From: CAITSH01 sp945892985
GTDB taxonomy: Bacteria > Pseudomonadota > Gammaproteobacteria > Burkholderiales > SG8-39
Direction: 5' to 3'
Assembly: GCA_945892985.1 (NCBI GenBank)
Contig: CAMDDU010000007.1
Coordinates: forward strand, 75,820 to 139,819
Length of the DNA stretch: 64,000 bases
The notes beneath the pieces were generated by a model that was not told the DNA's origin, searched no databases, and saw only the letters and a list, made by a program, of their open reading frames with translations. The translations under genes were made by a program, and so were the position numbers. This document shows positions 1-8,430 of this stretch, one piece after another. Each line of letters opens with the position of its first letter. Position 1 is the first letter of the stretch.

Positions 1-143
1 TGGAGGCCATCTACGAGTTCGATGTCAAGGACATGCCCGTCACCGTCGCCGTCGACTCGAGCGGCGCCTCGGCGCACATCAGCGGCCCGGCAGAATGGGA
101 AAAGCGCATTCGCGAATTCAAGATTCCCGTCACCGTCGCCTGA
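1..143 (+). CDS. 3' end of an unidentified protein-coding gene (partial)
   Basis: The frame is open from the window edge (first full codon at base 3) to a TGA at 141-143, giving 46 C-terminal residues that include DMPVTVAVDSSGASAH and end FKIPVTVA. Codon choice is GC-rich and looks coding. The family is not recognised from this fragment; the alternating hydrophobic stretches suggest beta strands of a soluble enzyme. A strong hairpin lies 44 bases after the stop. No function is assigned. Confidence 0.6.
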   Translation, partial: EAIYEFDVKDMPVTVAVDSSGASAHISGPAEWEKRIREFKIPVTVA

Positions 144-186
144 GCGCACATCCCCCTCACGCACCCGATACAGAGCACTGCAAATT

Positions 187-221
187 GTTCCACCCGTTCG
201 AGCAACCCGAACGGGTGGAAC
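187..221. terminator. Perfect 14-bp hairpin between convergent genes
   Basis: GTTCCACCCGTTCG (187-200) is followed by a 7-base loop and its exact reverse complement (208-221). The stem is GC-rich and lies between a rightward gene ending at 143 and a leftward gene ending at 415, as expected for a bidirectional terminator. No clean T-run follows on either strand; only AATTT flanks it on the left. Rho-independent function is therefore inferred from the stem and location. The rest of 144-414 shows no convincing gene. Confidence 0.6.
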
Positions 222-414
222 ACCGTCACGCGATGTGCGTAGCGTGCCGACCCAAGGCAAGACACGCGACAAACTCACCGCCCCCGGCGTCGCACGCGAC
301 GACGACAGCCGCGCGAATTTCAAACAATTCTTTGCCGGCACAAGCGGCAGGTGGCGCAACGTGATGAGGAGAACCGAGCTCCAGCGCGATAGCGCCGGGC
401 ACGGCAACCCCGCG

Positions 415-1353
415 TCAAACCGGCGTCAGCACCTTACCGGTCGAGAAGAACGCCGCTAGGTTGTCGCAGACCAATTGCTCCATCGCCGCGCGCGACTCGC
501 GCGTAAAACCGGCGATGTGCGACAGCATGACCACGTTGTCCATGGCGAGCATGGCCTCGGGCACATTGGGCTCGTTCTCGAACACGTCGAGCGCCGCGCC
601 GCCCAGGCGCTTTTCTGTCAGCGCCGCGACCAGCGCCGCCTCATCGACCACCGAGCCGCGCGCGATGTTGATCAAAAAGCCCTCGGGGCCCAGCGCATTG
701 ATCACCTCGGCCGACACCATGTGTTTGGTCTCGGGGCCGCCAACGCAAGAGACGACCAGAAAGTCGGCCCAGCGTGCCAACTCAAGGAGCGAGGCCTCGA
801 ACTGGTGGCGCGAAGCCGGTTGCCCGCGCCGGCCGTGGTAGCGCACGTCCATGTCGAAGCCGCCCCCGCGCTTGGCGATGGCCTTGCCGATCATGCCCAG
901 GCCGATGATGCCAAGACGTTTGCCGCTGACGCGCGTCATCAGCGGACGCTGGCCTTTTTTCCAGCCGCCGGCGCGCACAAAGCGGTCGGTGGTTGAAATG
1001 CCGCGCGCCACGTCGATGAGCAGGCCAAAGGCGATATCGGCGACGCAGTCGGTCAGCACGTCGGGCGTGTTGCTCACCTGCATGCCGCGGCGCTTGGCCG
1101 CGGCCACGTCGATGAGATCGTAGCCGACGCCAAAATTGGCAATGACTTTGGCGTTGGGCAGCGCGTCGATGACCTCGGCGGCAAGGGTATGGCGCACGTG
1201 CGTCGCCACACCTTCGAAAGAGGCGCCGTGCGCGGCGAGAAAAGCCTTGCGCTCCTCGCCGGCGGGCAACACCCTGATGTCGTAGAGCGTCGGAAGTTTC
1301 GCATCGAGGCCGGGCGTGAGCGCGCCAATTTGCAGCAGGCGGGGACGTGTCAT
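415..1353 (-). CDS. D-isomer-specific 2-hydroxyacid dehydrogenase (GhrB/hydroxypyruvate reductase-like)
   Basis: This 312-residue protein should interconvert 2-oxoacids such as glyoxylate, hydroxypyruvate or 2-ketogluconate and D-2-hydroxyacids with NAD(P)H in the cytosol. The Rossmann motif GLGMIG lies at 151-156, and the catalytic triad of the family is visible as Arg232 (NIARGSVVD), Glu261 (DVFENEPN) and His279 (MLSHIAG). The length is normal. The ATG at 1351-1353 is chosen because AGGAAA precedes it and because upstream in-frame codons overlap the neighbouring aldolase gene, which ends at 1449. The substrate cannot be told from sequence. Its neighbour, a class II aldolase-like protein, is also a small hydroxyacid-type enzyme, so joint regulation is plausible. 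Confidence 0.88.
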   Translation of the reverse strand: MTRPRLLQIGALTPGLDAKLPTLYDIRVLPAGEERKAFLAAHGASFEGVATHVRHTLAAEVIDALPNAKVIANFGVGYDLIDVAAAKRRGMQVSNTPDVLTDCVADIAFGLLIDVARGISTTDRFVRAGGWKKGQRPLMTRVSGKRLGIIGLGMIGKAIAKRGGGFDMDVRYHGRRGQPASRHQFEASLLELARWADFLVVSCVGGPETKHMVSAEVINALGPEGFLINIARGSVVDEAALVAALTEKRLGGAALDVFENEPNVPEAMLAMDNVVMLSHIAGFTRESRAAMEQLVCDNLAAFFSTGKVLTPV

Positions 1354-1448
1354 GTTTTTCCTGTTATCGGATTCTGCTTGGGACTGAATGGGGTTGAATG
1401 GGTCGGGCTGCAGCGGGTTGGGTCGGCGCCCTCCGCACACAGCCTGCC

Positions 1449-2282
1449 TCAGTTTCGGTAAGACGGATCGAGGCGATCGAGCTTGCGCAGCAGCGCCGGC
1501 CACTCGCGCTCGCCGTGCGGCGGGAAGCTGCCGTCGGCGGCAGGACTGGGCGATCGCCGCAGTTGGCCGAAGGTATGGTCTATGACTTTTTGCGGCGGGT
1601 AGAGCATTTCGGAATTGGCCGACATGGTCAGCAACTGCGTCACGCAGGCGCGCTCGAGGCGCTGCATGTTCACAAAGGCCTCGGCCACGGTGCGCCCCAC
1701 CGCCAGCAGGCCATGGTTGCGCAGGATCATCACCTCCTTGTCGCCCAGGTCCGCCACCAGGCGCGCGCGCTCGTCGATGTCGACGGCCACGCCCTCGAAG
1801 TCGTGGTAGGCCACGCTCGAGATGAAGCGCATCGCCACCTGGTTGAGCGGCAACAGGCCGCACTTAAGCGCCGACACCGCCATGCCCGCCGGCGTGTGGG
1901 TGTGCAGCACGCATTTCACGTCCGGACGAGCGGCGTGGATGGCGCTATGAATGACATAACCGGGCAGATTGACGGTGTAGTGCGGATCGGGGTTGTGGAC
2001 GACAGTGCCGTCGATGTCCACCTTGATCAGCGAGGAGGCGGTGATCTCTTCGTAGAGCATGCCAAAGGGGTTGATCAAAAAGTGCTCGGGCCCGCCGGGC
2101 ACGCGCGCCGAGATATGGTTGAGGATGATATCGCTCATACCGAACAGGTCGATCAGCCGGTAACAGGCCGCCAGGTCGACGCGCACGGCGCGCTCGGCCG
2201 CATCCCCGCCCGACAGGCCCGACGTGCCCGACCTGCCCTTGTCACCGGCGGGAGTTCCCTTGATTGACTGCACTGTGCTCAT
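1449..2282 (-). CDS. Class II aldolase/adducin family protein
   Basis: 277 residues with the class II aldolase/adducin fold. The metal ligands are visible as His127 and His129 (VLHTHTPAG) and His190 (LRNHGLLAVG), so this is probably an active zinc-dependent aldolase, epimerase or decarboxylase. The first 30 residues are polar, Gly/Ser-rich and likely disordered. The family acts on phosphorylated sugars or hydroxyacids; the substrate is unknown. It lies 95 bp upstream of the 2-hydroxyacid dehydrogenase and 32 bp downstream of a Bug binding-protein gene, all leftward, so the three probably form one transcript for uptake and turnover of a hydroxycarboxylic acid (inference). Confidence 0.85.
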   Translation of the reverse strand: MSTVQSIKGTPAGDKGRSGTSGLSGGDAAERAVRVDLAACYRLIDLFGMSDIILNHISARVPGGPEHFLINPFGMLYEEITASSLIKVDIDGTVVHNPDPHYTVNLPGYVIHSAIHAARPDVKCVLHTHTPAGMAVSALKCGLLPLNQVAMRFISSVAYHDFEGVAVDIDERARLVADLGDKEVMILRNHGLLAVGRTVAEAFVNMQRLERACVTQLLTMSANSEMLYPPQKVIDHTFGQLRRSPSPAADGSFPPHGEREWPALLRKLDRLDPSYRN

Positions 2283-2314
2283 TGCGCTTTCCCTCTCCGC
2301 TAACGACGACCCAT

Positions 2315-3289
2315 TTACTGTTTTTCGATTTTAGCCTGCTCGATCACCACCCGCCATTTGGCGGCGTCGCGCTCGAAGGTTTCTTTCAGCGCCTCGGGCG
2401 TGCTGGCGCGCGGCTCCAGGCCGAGTTCGAGCAAGCGCTGGCGCAGGTCGGGCGCCTCGAGCGCCTTGGCGATTTCGTGGTTGAGCCGCATCACGATGTC
2501 GCGCGGCGTCTTGGCCGGCGCCACCAAGCCGTTCCACGAATCGGACACATAACCGGCGACGCCCGACTCGGTCACCGTCGGCACATCGGGAAGGAAGGGC
2601 AGTCTTGTCGGCGAGGTGGTGGCGATGGCGCGCAGCCCACCGGATTTCACCTGCGCGATCACACCCGGCACGGTGTCAAAGCTGATCTGCACATCGCGCG
2701 AGCGCAGCGCCGTGATGACTTCCCCCGTGGACTTGAAGGGCACGATGGGCACGTCCAGCCTGGCCATGGAGGTGAACAGGCGCGCCGACAAATATTGCAC
2801 GCTGCCAACATTGATGGTGCCGATATTAAAGCGCGCCGGATCGTTCTGGGCCGCGGCGATCACCTCGCGCACGCTCTTGTGCGGGCCCTCCTTGTCGGTG
2901 ACCATCAAAAAGTGAAATGTCCCCACCGTCGAGATCATGGAAAAATCACCAACCGGGTCGAAGGGCAGGGATTTGAACAGATACGGGCTGATGGCATTCT
3001 GGCCGCTCACCAGCAGCATGGTGTAGCCGTCGGGCTGCGCCCGCGCCACGGCCATCGCCGCGGTGATGCCGCCGGCACCGGGCATGTTCTCGACCAGCAC
3101 CGGCTTGCCCAGCGACTCGGTCATTTTCTGCGCCAGGGCGCGCATCACGATGTCACCGAGGCCTCCCGGACCAAAGCCGATGACGATTTTCACCGGCTTG
3201 ACCGGGAACTCCTGGGCCAAAAGCGCACCGGCGCAGCACAACCAGGCGAGCAATCCGAAACAGCCGCGCAACCAGGCGGTCTTGTGCAT
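2315..3289 (-). CDS. Tripartite tricarboxylate transporter substrate-binding protein (Bug/TctC family)
   Basis: 324-residue exported binding protein. A signal peptide (MHKTAWLRG, then a hydrophobic core ending ALLAQ) is followed by the Bug signature PVKPVKIVIGFGPGG and by PDGYTMLLVSG. Members bind carboxylates in a Venus-flytrap pocket in the periplasm. The ATG at 3287-3289 is preferred over one nine codons upstream because AAAGGAGGGG lies just before it. No TctA/TctB permease genes are near; it heads a leftward group with aldolase and hydroxyacid dehydrogenase genes, suggesting that its ligand feeds those enzymes. Confidence 0.92.
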   Translation of the reverse strand: MHKTAWLRGCFGLLAWLCCAGALLAQEFPVKPVKIVIGFGPGGLGDIVMRALAQKMTESLGKPVLVENMPGAGGITAAMAVARAQPDGYTMLLVSGQNAISPYLFKSLPFDPVGDFSMISTVGTFHFLMVTDKEGPHKSVREVIAAAQNDPARFNIGTINVGSVQYLSARLFTSMARLDVPIVPFKSTGEVITALRSRDVQISFDTVPGVIAQVKSGGLRAIATTSPTRLPFLPDVPTVTESGVAGYVSDSWNGLVAPAKTPRDIVMRLNHEIAKALEAPDLRQRLLELGLEPRASTPEALKETFERDAAKWRVVIEQAKIEKQ

Positions 3290-3444
3290 GAGCGTCCCCT
3301 CCTTTGAATGGTTCATGGCGGCGCAGCCTCGTTCACGCCTGCCGCCGCATTGTTTTTATGGCCGCCATTATCCGACGGAACGGCCGCGGCGCAAATACGA
3401 AATACGCCGGCACCGCGCCTCATCCGTGCACGGCAAAGCAGAAT

Positions 3445-3479
3445 GGCTGGAAATGCCCGTCTGGCGCGGCTTTGCAGCC
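3445..3479. repeat. Dispersed palindromic repeat, copy 1
   Basis: Imperfect hairpin beginning GGCTGGAAATGCCCG and ending GGCTTTGCAGCC, with loop TCTGG. It starts 10 bases past the stop of the leftward DMT transporter gene (ends at 3490). It shares its core GCCCGTCTGGCG with six other intergenic copies in this window. It probably acts as a transcription end or mRNA-stabilising element. Confidence 0.75.
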
Positions 3480-3489
3480 GGCGGCAGCG

Positions 3490-4386
3490 TCAGCGCAAGG
3501 CGAGCAGGACGATGCCCAGCAGCACCATGGCGGCGCCGATGGCCGTGCGCATGTTCAGGCCCTCGCGGTTGCCCAGCAGGAACACGCTCACCGGAAACAC
3601 CAGCAAGGGCGTGGTGAAGCTGATCAGGGTGGCGATGGCGATTTCCATGAAGTCCATGGCGTAGGTGGTCAGCATCGAGCCGCAAGATGAGGCGACGCCG
3701 CTCGCCGCGAACAAGGCGAGGCCGCGCCGGTCTCCATGGCGCAAGTCATGCCCGACTTTGCGCCAGTCGCGGATGCTGGCAAAGTGGCACAGCATCGCCG
3801 CGGCGGTGGCGATCAGTGTGCCGAAAACCGCCTCATCCCAGCTGCGCATGGCCACCCCGCGCATGGCGTTGCCAAAACCGAAGCCGATCACCGCCACCAG
3901 CCCCAGCAACAGGCCGCGCCGCCGCGCCGCGCTGCTCAAATGCACACCGACAAGCTGCCCGGCGCCGGGCATTTGCGTGATCCACAGGCCGGCGATGACA
4001 AAGGCGGTCAGCGCCAGCTCGTAGGGGCCTAGCCGCTCGCCGATGATCAACCAGGCGCCGATCAGTGTGAACACCGGCGAGGTTGAATGCAGCACGCTCG
4101 CGCGCGCCGAGCCGAGCACCATCACCGCATCAACCAGCATGCGCCGGCCCAGAAAAATGCCGATGATGCCCGAACCGACAAACCAGCCGGCGCCGCCCCA
4201 ATGCCATTGCAGCGGCGACTGGCGCAACATCGCCTGCATCGCATAGACGAGGCAGATGCACAGCACATTAACGGACAGCAGCACGGTAAAGCCGATGTCC
4301 ACCGAGGCGCGCGCGGCGGCGGCGCGCACAATGAAAATATTGCAGGCAAAGCAGACCATGGCGAGCAGCGCGAAGGTGATTCCCAT
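3490..4386 (-). CDS. EamA/DMT-superfamily membrane transporter
   Basis: 298 residues with about ten hydrophobic segments in two repeats, typical of the drug/metabolite transporter superfamily (inner membrane, usually exporters of amino acids or metabolites). The N terminus MGITFALLAMVCFACN and the C terminus VLLGIVLLALR are membrane-like, and the length is standard. It is transcribed leftward and ends at a palindromic repeat. A second, unrelated DMT gene lies 0.9 kb away in the opposite direction. The substrate is unknown. Confidence 0.87.
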   Translation of the reverse strand: MGITFALLAMVCFACNIFIVRAAAARASVDIGFTVLLSVNVLCICLVYAMQAMLRQSPLQWHWGGAGWFVGSGIIGIFLGRRMLVDAVMVLGSARASVLHSTSPVFTLIGAWLIIGERLGPYELALTAFVIAGLWITQMPGAGQLVGVHLSSAARRRGLLLGLVAVIGFGFGNAMRGVAMRSWDEAVFGTLIATAAAMLCHFASIRDWRKVGHDLRHGDRRGLALFAASGVASSCGSMLTTYAMDFMEIAIATLISFTTPLLVFPVSVFLLGNREGLNMRTAIGAAMVLLGIVLLALR

Positions 4387-4410
4387 GTCGGGTTCGGCGA
4401 GGGCAGGCGC

Positions 4411-5004
4411 TTACGGCCTGACCATCTCCGCCTGGATTAGTATGGTGATTTCATCACCGACAAAATTAGCCATGGCAGTCAGGCCGAAGTCAGAACGCCG
4501 GAAGCTGGTGCTCAGATCGGCGCCGCAGCGCGGCAGCGGGAAGCGCATGCAGCCAAAGCCCGACACGCTGAGCGCCACCTTGCGGGTGACACCCAGAAAG
4601 CGCAACTCGCCCTCGACGCGCACCGGCTTGCCACCCTCGAAGTGCATCGCCGTCGCCCTATAGGTGATTTCAGGATGATCGACCACGGCAAAATAAAATG
4701 CGCCGCGCAACAGCCGGTCAAGTTCTTCATTGCCGGTGCTGACCGAGCGCGCATCGATGCGAATGTCGGCCGAGCCGGTTCCGGCGTCAGTGTCGATGGT
4801 GACGGTGCCCGATGTCTTGTTGAAGCGGCCGCGCTGCGTCGCGATGCCAAGGTGGCGCACCTCGAACTGCGGAAAGGTGTGGCCGGGATCGATTGCAAAC
4901 GACTCGGGCGCAGCCTGCGCGGCGCCGCACAGCAGACCGCACAACAGGCAGGACAGGCAGGACAGCAGCGACGCGCGCTTGGCGATGGGGGTGAGGCGGT
5001 TCAT
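4411..5004 (-). CDS. YceI family periplasmic protein
   Basis: 197 residues from the ATG at 5002-5004. A signal peptide (MNRLTPIAKRASLLSC, then a Cys/Leu-rich core ending CGAAQA) precedes a YceI lipocalin-like domain: FAIDPGHTFPQFEVRHLG near the mature N terminus, then the SADIRIDARSVSTGNEELD region and a beta-rich C terminus. YceI proteins are periplasmic beta-barrels that bind isoprenoid-type lipids such as octaprenyl chains. An extended upstream frame is open but lacks signal-like sequence, so the signal peptide fixes the start. The stop lies 25 bp upstream of the DMT transporter start, so the two are probably co-transcribed. Confidence 0.88.
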   Translation of the reverse strand: MNRLTPIAKRASLLSCLSCLLCGLLCGAAQAAPESFAIDPGHTFPQFEVRHLGIATQRGRFNKTSGTVTIDTDAGTGSADIRIDARSVSTGNEELDRLLRGAFYFAVVDHPEITYRATAMHFEGGKPVRVEGELRFLGVTRKVALSVSGFGCMRFPLPRCGADLSTSFRRSDFGLTAMANFVGDEITILIQAEMVRP

Positions 5005-5149
5005 CGCGCTGATTTTCGCATACTCACCGCAAAATTCCGCCTGCAATCCACGCTTGAAAACCATGCGTGTAAATCCAGGCTCGTATAATGGCCTGATCGC
5101 GCGGTCAAGGGGACTGCGCCTGATGCCCGGAGCCGCGCCCGCCGCCACC

Positions 5150-5230
5150 ATGAGCACCACCTGCCCGAAGTGCAGCTATGCCCGCAAGCCGGAGCGCTGT
5201 CGCTGCGGGCTTCGCCACCCGGCAGGTTAG
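5150..5230 (+). pseudogene. Truncated zinc-ribbon small protein (probable remnant)
   Basis: ATG at 5150 opens a 26-codon frame, MSTTCPKCSYARKPER and onward, ending at TAG 5228-5230. The start resembles small zinc-ribbon proteins that begin M-S-x-x-CPKC-x-Y-x-R and continue to a second CxxC pair, but here only CRC remains and the frame stops early. It is either a degraded remnant or a chance frame; no ribosome binding site is obvious. It is the only coding-like signal in the 296-base gap 5005-5300 between two divergent genes. Confidence 0.35.
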
Positions 5231-5300
5231 AATCTGCCTCGCTTCATCCGCCGCACCCGCCCCACCCAACCAATCTTCCCCCTAAGACCGGACCCTAACC

Positions 5301-6209
5301 GTGCACAGCGCCCCGCTAAACAGATGGTTCGGCATCGTGCTGATGCTGATCATGGCCACCGTGATGGGTGCGAACCATATCGCCGCCCGCATCGCCTTCG
5401 ATCACGGCGTCAACGTCACCACGGCGGTGTCGATCCGCTCGGGCGTCACCGCCCTTGCCGTTCTCGCCCTGCTGCTTGCCTACCGCGTCCCGCTGGCCAT
5501 GCCGGGGGCGACCCTGCGTCGCGCCATCGGCATCGGCGTGCTGGTGGCGATACAAAGCTACTGCCTCTACTCATCGGTGGCGCGCATCCCGGTGGTACTG
5601 GCGTTGCTTGCGTTCAACATTTACCCGATGCTGCTGACGCTGATCACCTGGGCGACCGGCGGCCAACGGCCGGTGCCCCTGGCGCTGGGTGCGATGGTCG
5701 TCGCACTGGTCGGGCTTGCCATGGCGCTGGATGTGTCCGGCCGGATGGGCAGCGGCGGCAGTGATATCGCCGGCCGCTGGCAGGAAATCGGCGCCGGCGT
5801 CAGCTATGCCTTCGCCGCTGCCCTCTCGTTCAGCATGGTGCTCTACCTCTCCGGGCGCTGGCTCAAGGAGGTCGACGGCAGGCTGCGCAGCTGCCTCGCC
5901 ATGGGCACCTGCGCCATCATCGTCGGCACCGCCGGCGCGCTCAGCGGCAGCCTCGCCTCGCCGGCGGACATGCCCGGCTGGATCGGCCTTGCGCTGCTGA
6001 CGGTGCTCTACGGCAGCGGCATCACCGCGATGTTCGTCGTGCTGCCGCGCATCGCCGTCACCAGCGACACCGGCGTGCTCAATATCGAGCCGGTGGCCGC
6101 GCTATTGATGGGCTGGATGCTGCTCGGGCAAAGCCTGAGCCTGTGGCAGGGCCTGGGCGCGCTGGTGGTCATCGGCGCCATCATCGTGCTGGGCACGGCC
6201 AAACGCTGA
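5301..6209 (+). CDS. EamA/RhaT-type DMT transporter
   Basis: 302 residues with ten predicted membrane segments and the two EamA repeats (roughly 8-140 and 160-298). LNIEPVAALLMGWMLLGQ near residue 265 is the conserved end-of-repeat motif. The start is taken as GTG at 5301; no strong ribosome binding site is visible, and the only ATG codons nearby fall inside the first membrane segment. It is followed after 27 bp by a soluble alpha-beta barrel protein that may be co-expressed. The substrate is unknown. Confidence 0.85.
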   Translation: MHSAPLNRWFGIVLMLIMATVMGANHIAARIAFDHGVNVTTAVSIRSGVTALAVLALLLAYRVPLAMPGATLRRAIGIGVLVAIQSYCLYSSVARIPVVLALLAFNIYPMLLTLITWATGGQRPVPLALGAMVVALVGLAMALDVSGRMGSGGSDIAGRWQEIGAGVSYAFAAALSFSMVLYLSGRWLKEVDGRLRSCLAMGTCAIIVGTAGALSGSLASPADMPGWIGLALLTVLYGSGITAMFVVLPRIAVTSDTGVLNIEPVAALLMGWMLLGQSLSLWQGLGALVVIGAIIVLGTAKR

Positions 6210-6236
6210 CCCCCGGCACATGAAAAGAGCGCAACA

Positions 6237-6938
6237 ATGAGCCTCGCCGGCCTGGGCGTGGTCGCCATCTGGAATGACATCGAGCCGCAGGCGTGCGCCG
6301 AATTTCATGAATGGCACAGTCGCGAACACATGCCCGAGCGCGTCGGCATCCCCGGCTTCCTGCGCGGCCGCCGTTACATCGCCCTCTCCGGTACACCGCC
6401 CTCCGCCGCGCCCGAATATTTCACGCTCTACGAGACACGCGACCTTGGCGTGCTGACCGGCGCCGACTACCTCGCACGCCTCAACGCCCCCACCGCCTGG
6501 ACGCGCCGATGCGTCGCGTCTTTTCTGAACACCGAGCGCGCGCTGTGCACCGTTGCCGCATCGCTGGGTGCCGGCCAGGGCGGCTTGCTGATGACGCTGC
6601 GCTACGACGTGGCGCCCGATTGGAAAGACCGCCACCGCGCGTGGCTCACCGGGCAGGCGCTGCCGGCCCTCGCCAGCTTGCCCGGCATCTGCGGCGCCCA
6701 CCTGTGCATCGCCGACACCGGCGCGAGCACGCTGCTGACCGAAGAAAAAAAAGTCAGGCCGCACGCCACCATCGTGCCCGACTGGGTGGTGATGGTCGAA
6801 TGCGCCGGCGAACGCGCCGACATCGAGTCAGCCTGCGCGCAACGGCTACCCGACAGCGCGTTTGCCGCCGCCGGGGCGACCGCGCCCCCGGCACGCGGGC
6901 TTTATGCGCTGCAACAATGCGTAAGCGGCCCGGGATGA
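6237..6938 (+). CDS. Dimeric alpha-beta barrel (EthD-like) protein of unknown function
   Basis: 233-residue soluble protein. The N-terminal half (IEPQACAEFHEWHSREHMPE, then GIPGFLRGRRY) matches the ferredoxin-like EthD/DUF4286 pattern in which a WH-x-x-EH motif sits before the first long helix. The C-terminal half repeats the fold more weakly (DWKDRHRAWLTGQALPAL, then LPGICGAHL), suggesting a fused pseudo-dimer. Relatives often sit in aromatic-degradation clusters, but none has a firmly known reaction. It lies 27 bp after the DMT gene on the same strand and ends at palindromic repeat copy 2. Confidence 0.7.
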   Translation: MSLAGLGVVAIWNDIEPQACAEFHEWHSREHMPERVGIPGFLRGRRYIALSGTPPSAAPEYFTLYETRDLGVLTGADYLARLNAPTAWTRRCVASFLNTERALCTVAASLGAGQGGLLMTLRYDVAPDWKDRHRAWLTGQALPALASLPGICGAHLCIADTGASTLLTEEKKVRPHATIVPDWVVMVECAGERADIESACAQRLPDSAFAAAGATAPPARGLYALQQCVSGPG

Positions 6939-6939
6939 T

Positions 6940-6974
6940 GGCTGGAGAAGCCCGGCTGGCGCGCCTTTCCAGCC
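6940..6974. repeat. Dispersed palindromic repeat, copy 2
   Basis: Inverted repeat GGCTGGAGAAGCCCG ... GCGCCTTTCCAGCC, starting one base after the stop codon at 6938. Same family as the elements at 3445, 28317, 30444, 34237, 49973 and 61947. Confidence 0.75.
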
Positions 6975-6987
6975 GACCTGCAAGCCG

Positions 6988-7051
6988 GTAAGCGCGTAAG
7001 CCCCTAAGTCCGTAAGTCCGTAAGCCCGAAAGTCCGTAAGCCCGAAAGTCT
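6988..7051. repeat. Eight tandem copies of an 8-bp unit
   Basis: Consecutive octamers GTAAGCGC, GTAAGCCC, CTAAGTCC, GTAAGTCC, GTAAGCCC, GAAAGTCC, GTAAGCCC, GAAAGTCT fill 64 bases without a gap. The last base is part of the TAA stop codon (complement TTA at 7051-7053) of the leftward amidohydrolase gene. An array of this type can change length by slippage. Confidence 0.85.
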
Positions 7052-8151
7052 TAGGCGCGCAGGCGCGGGATCAGCTTTTGCGCGTTGCCTCGCCAGATGG
7101 TGTCCAGATCGCTCCGGCTGAAACCGAAGTCAACGAGACCTTTCACGTTGTCTTCGCTGGTACGGTAGGGGTAGTCTGAGGCGAACAACACCTGCTGCGC
7201 ACTCACCAGTTGCAACAGCGACGACAGCGCGTAGGGATGCGCCGCCCAGGCGGTGTCGTAATAAAAGCGCTTGAGTTCATGCAGTACGCCGTTGGGCACG
7301 TGCACGGCGAGCTTCTTGTTGATCACCGGCATCTTGATCAGGCGCTCGGTCAGGAAGGGCAAGGAGCCGCCGGCGTGCGAGAAAATCCACTTGATGTCCG
7401 GAAACTTGATGGCCGTGCCGCTGAACACGATATTGACGATGGTGCGCGTGGTATCGGTGCCAAACTCCACCACCGTGGGCGGCGTGTCGGGCAGCAGGCC
7501 GCGGCAGCAATTGGCCACGGTCGGGTGGGTGTAAACGATGGCCTTGCGCCGGTTGAGCTCGGCGAAAATCGGCGCGAACGACGGATGGCCCAGCCACTTG
7601 TCACCGTAACTGGTGAGCAGGCCGATGCCGTCGGCCTTGAGCGTGTCCAGGGCATAGGCGATTTCTTTGAGCGCCGAGTCGGTATCGTTCATCGGCAGCA
7701 TTGCAAACGAACCAAAGCGCCCCTTGTGCTCGGACATGAGCTTGGCGGCGTTTTCATTCGCTTCGCGCGCAAGCTTGCGCGCGGTAGGCACATCAAAGGG
7801 GCTCACGCCGGGGGTGGTCACCGACAGGATCGCGGTGGCGACCCCCGCACGGTCCATGTCATCGATGGTCTTGGCCAGCGTCCAGTTGAGCATGGGCGGC
7901 TCGGCGATGTTACGCGCCTTATAGGCGTCAACCAGCGTCGGCGGGAAAAAATGGTGGTGGGTGTCGATGCGATTGGGCGTGAGCGCCGCCGGCGACTGGC
8001 CGCTGCCGGCGCAGCCGGGCAATATGGCCGCGGCACCAAGGGCGGAGGCGCCGCCGAGAAAGCCGCGTCTTGAAATATTGCACCCGCAAGCGAAACTGGC
8101 GGCGCGCCCCTGCAAACTTGCGCCCTGGCCGGATTTATCGAAACTAAACAT
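7051..8151 (-). CDS. Tat-exported amidohydrolase (ACMSD-like TIM barrel)
   Basis: 366 residues. The N terminus has a twin-arginine motif (SRRGF, 27-31), a hydrophobic stretch and LPGC (44-47), so it is probably a Tat-exported lipoprotein. The amidohydrolase_2 barrel follows: DTHHHF (63-68), VYTHPT, IFSHAGG and FASDYP supply the metal ligands and catalytic Asp of the ACMSD/decarboxylase group. Most relatives are cytosolic decarboxylases or lactone hydrolases, so export is unusual. AAAGGAGG lies before the ATG at 8149-8151. It is divergent from a Bug gene, and the cluster continues with an extradiol dioxygenase, suggesting work on ring-derived acids or lactones (inference). Confidence 0.85.
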   Translation of the reverse strand: MFSFDKSGQGASLQGRAASFACGCNISRRGFLGGASALGAAAILPGCAGSGQSPAALTPNRIDTHHHFFPPTLVDAYKARNIAEPPMLNWTLAKTIDDMDRAGVATAILSVTTPGVSPFDVPTARKLAREANENAAKLMSEHKGRFGSFAMLPMNDTDSALKEIAYALDTLKADGIGLLTSYGDKWLGHPSFAPIFAELNRRKAIVYTHPTVANCCRGLLPDTPPTVVEFGTDTTRTIVNIVFSGTAIKFPDIKWIFSHAGGSLPFLTERLIKMPVINKKLAVHVPNGVLHELKRFYYDTAWAAHPYALSSLLQLVSAQQVLFASDYPYRTSEDNVKGLVDFGFSRSDLDTIWRGNAQKLIPRLRA

Positions 8152-8430
8152 CGTGCTGCCTCCTTTGATCCTGCGAATATTGCGGTTCTTCTGCCAGCTG
8201 GCACGCCTGTGACGGCAAACACCGTGAGTGTTAGTCGTTGGCGCTAACCTCTAACCTTAGTGTCCGACAAATCGCGCCACCACTCAAACAATACCTGCGC
8301 TGCACTGCAGCGAAATCCGGATGTGCGACACCGTCCACGCTGTCGCCAAGGCGTGCTATGTTTGTGCGCATCGCGCCAGGTCAAAACCAACAAAAAAAGG
8401 CGCCTGAAAAACATTCTTGGAGGAGTCCGC

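Noticed and set aside
5084..5089. TATAAT as a -10 promoter element
   Set aside because: No -35 element at 16-19 bases; TTGAAA at 5054 is 24 bases away. Kept only as a possible weak site.
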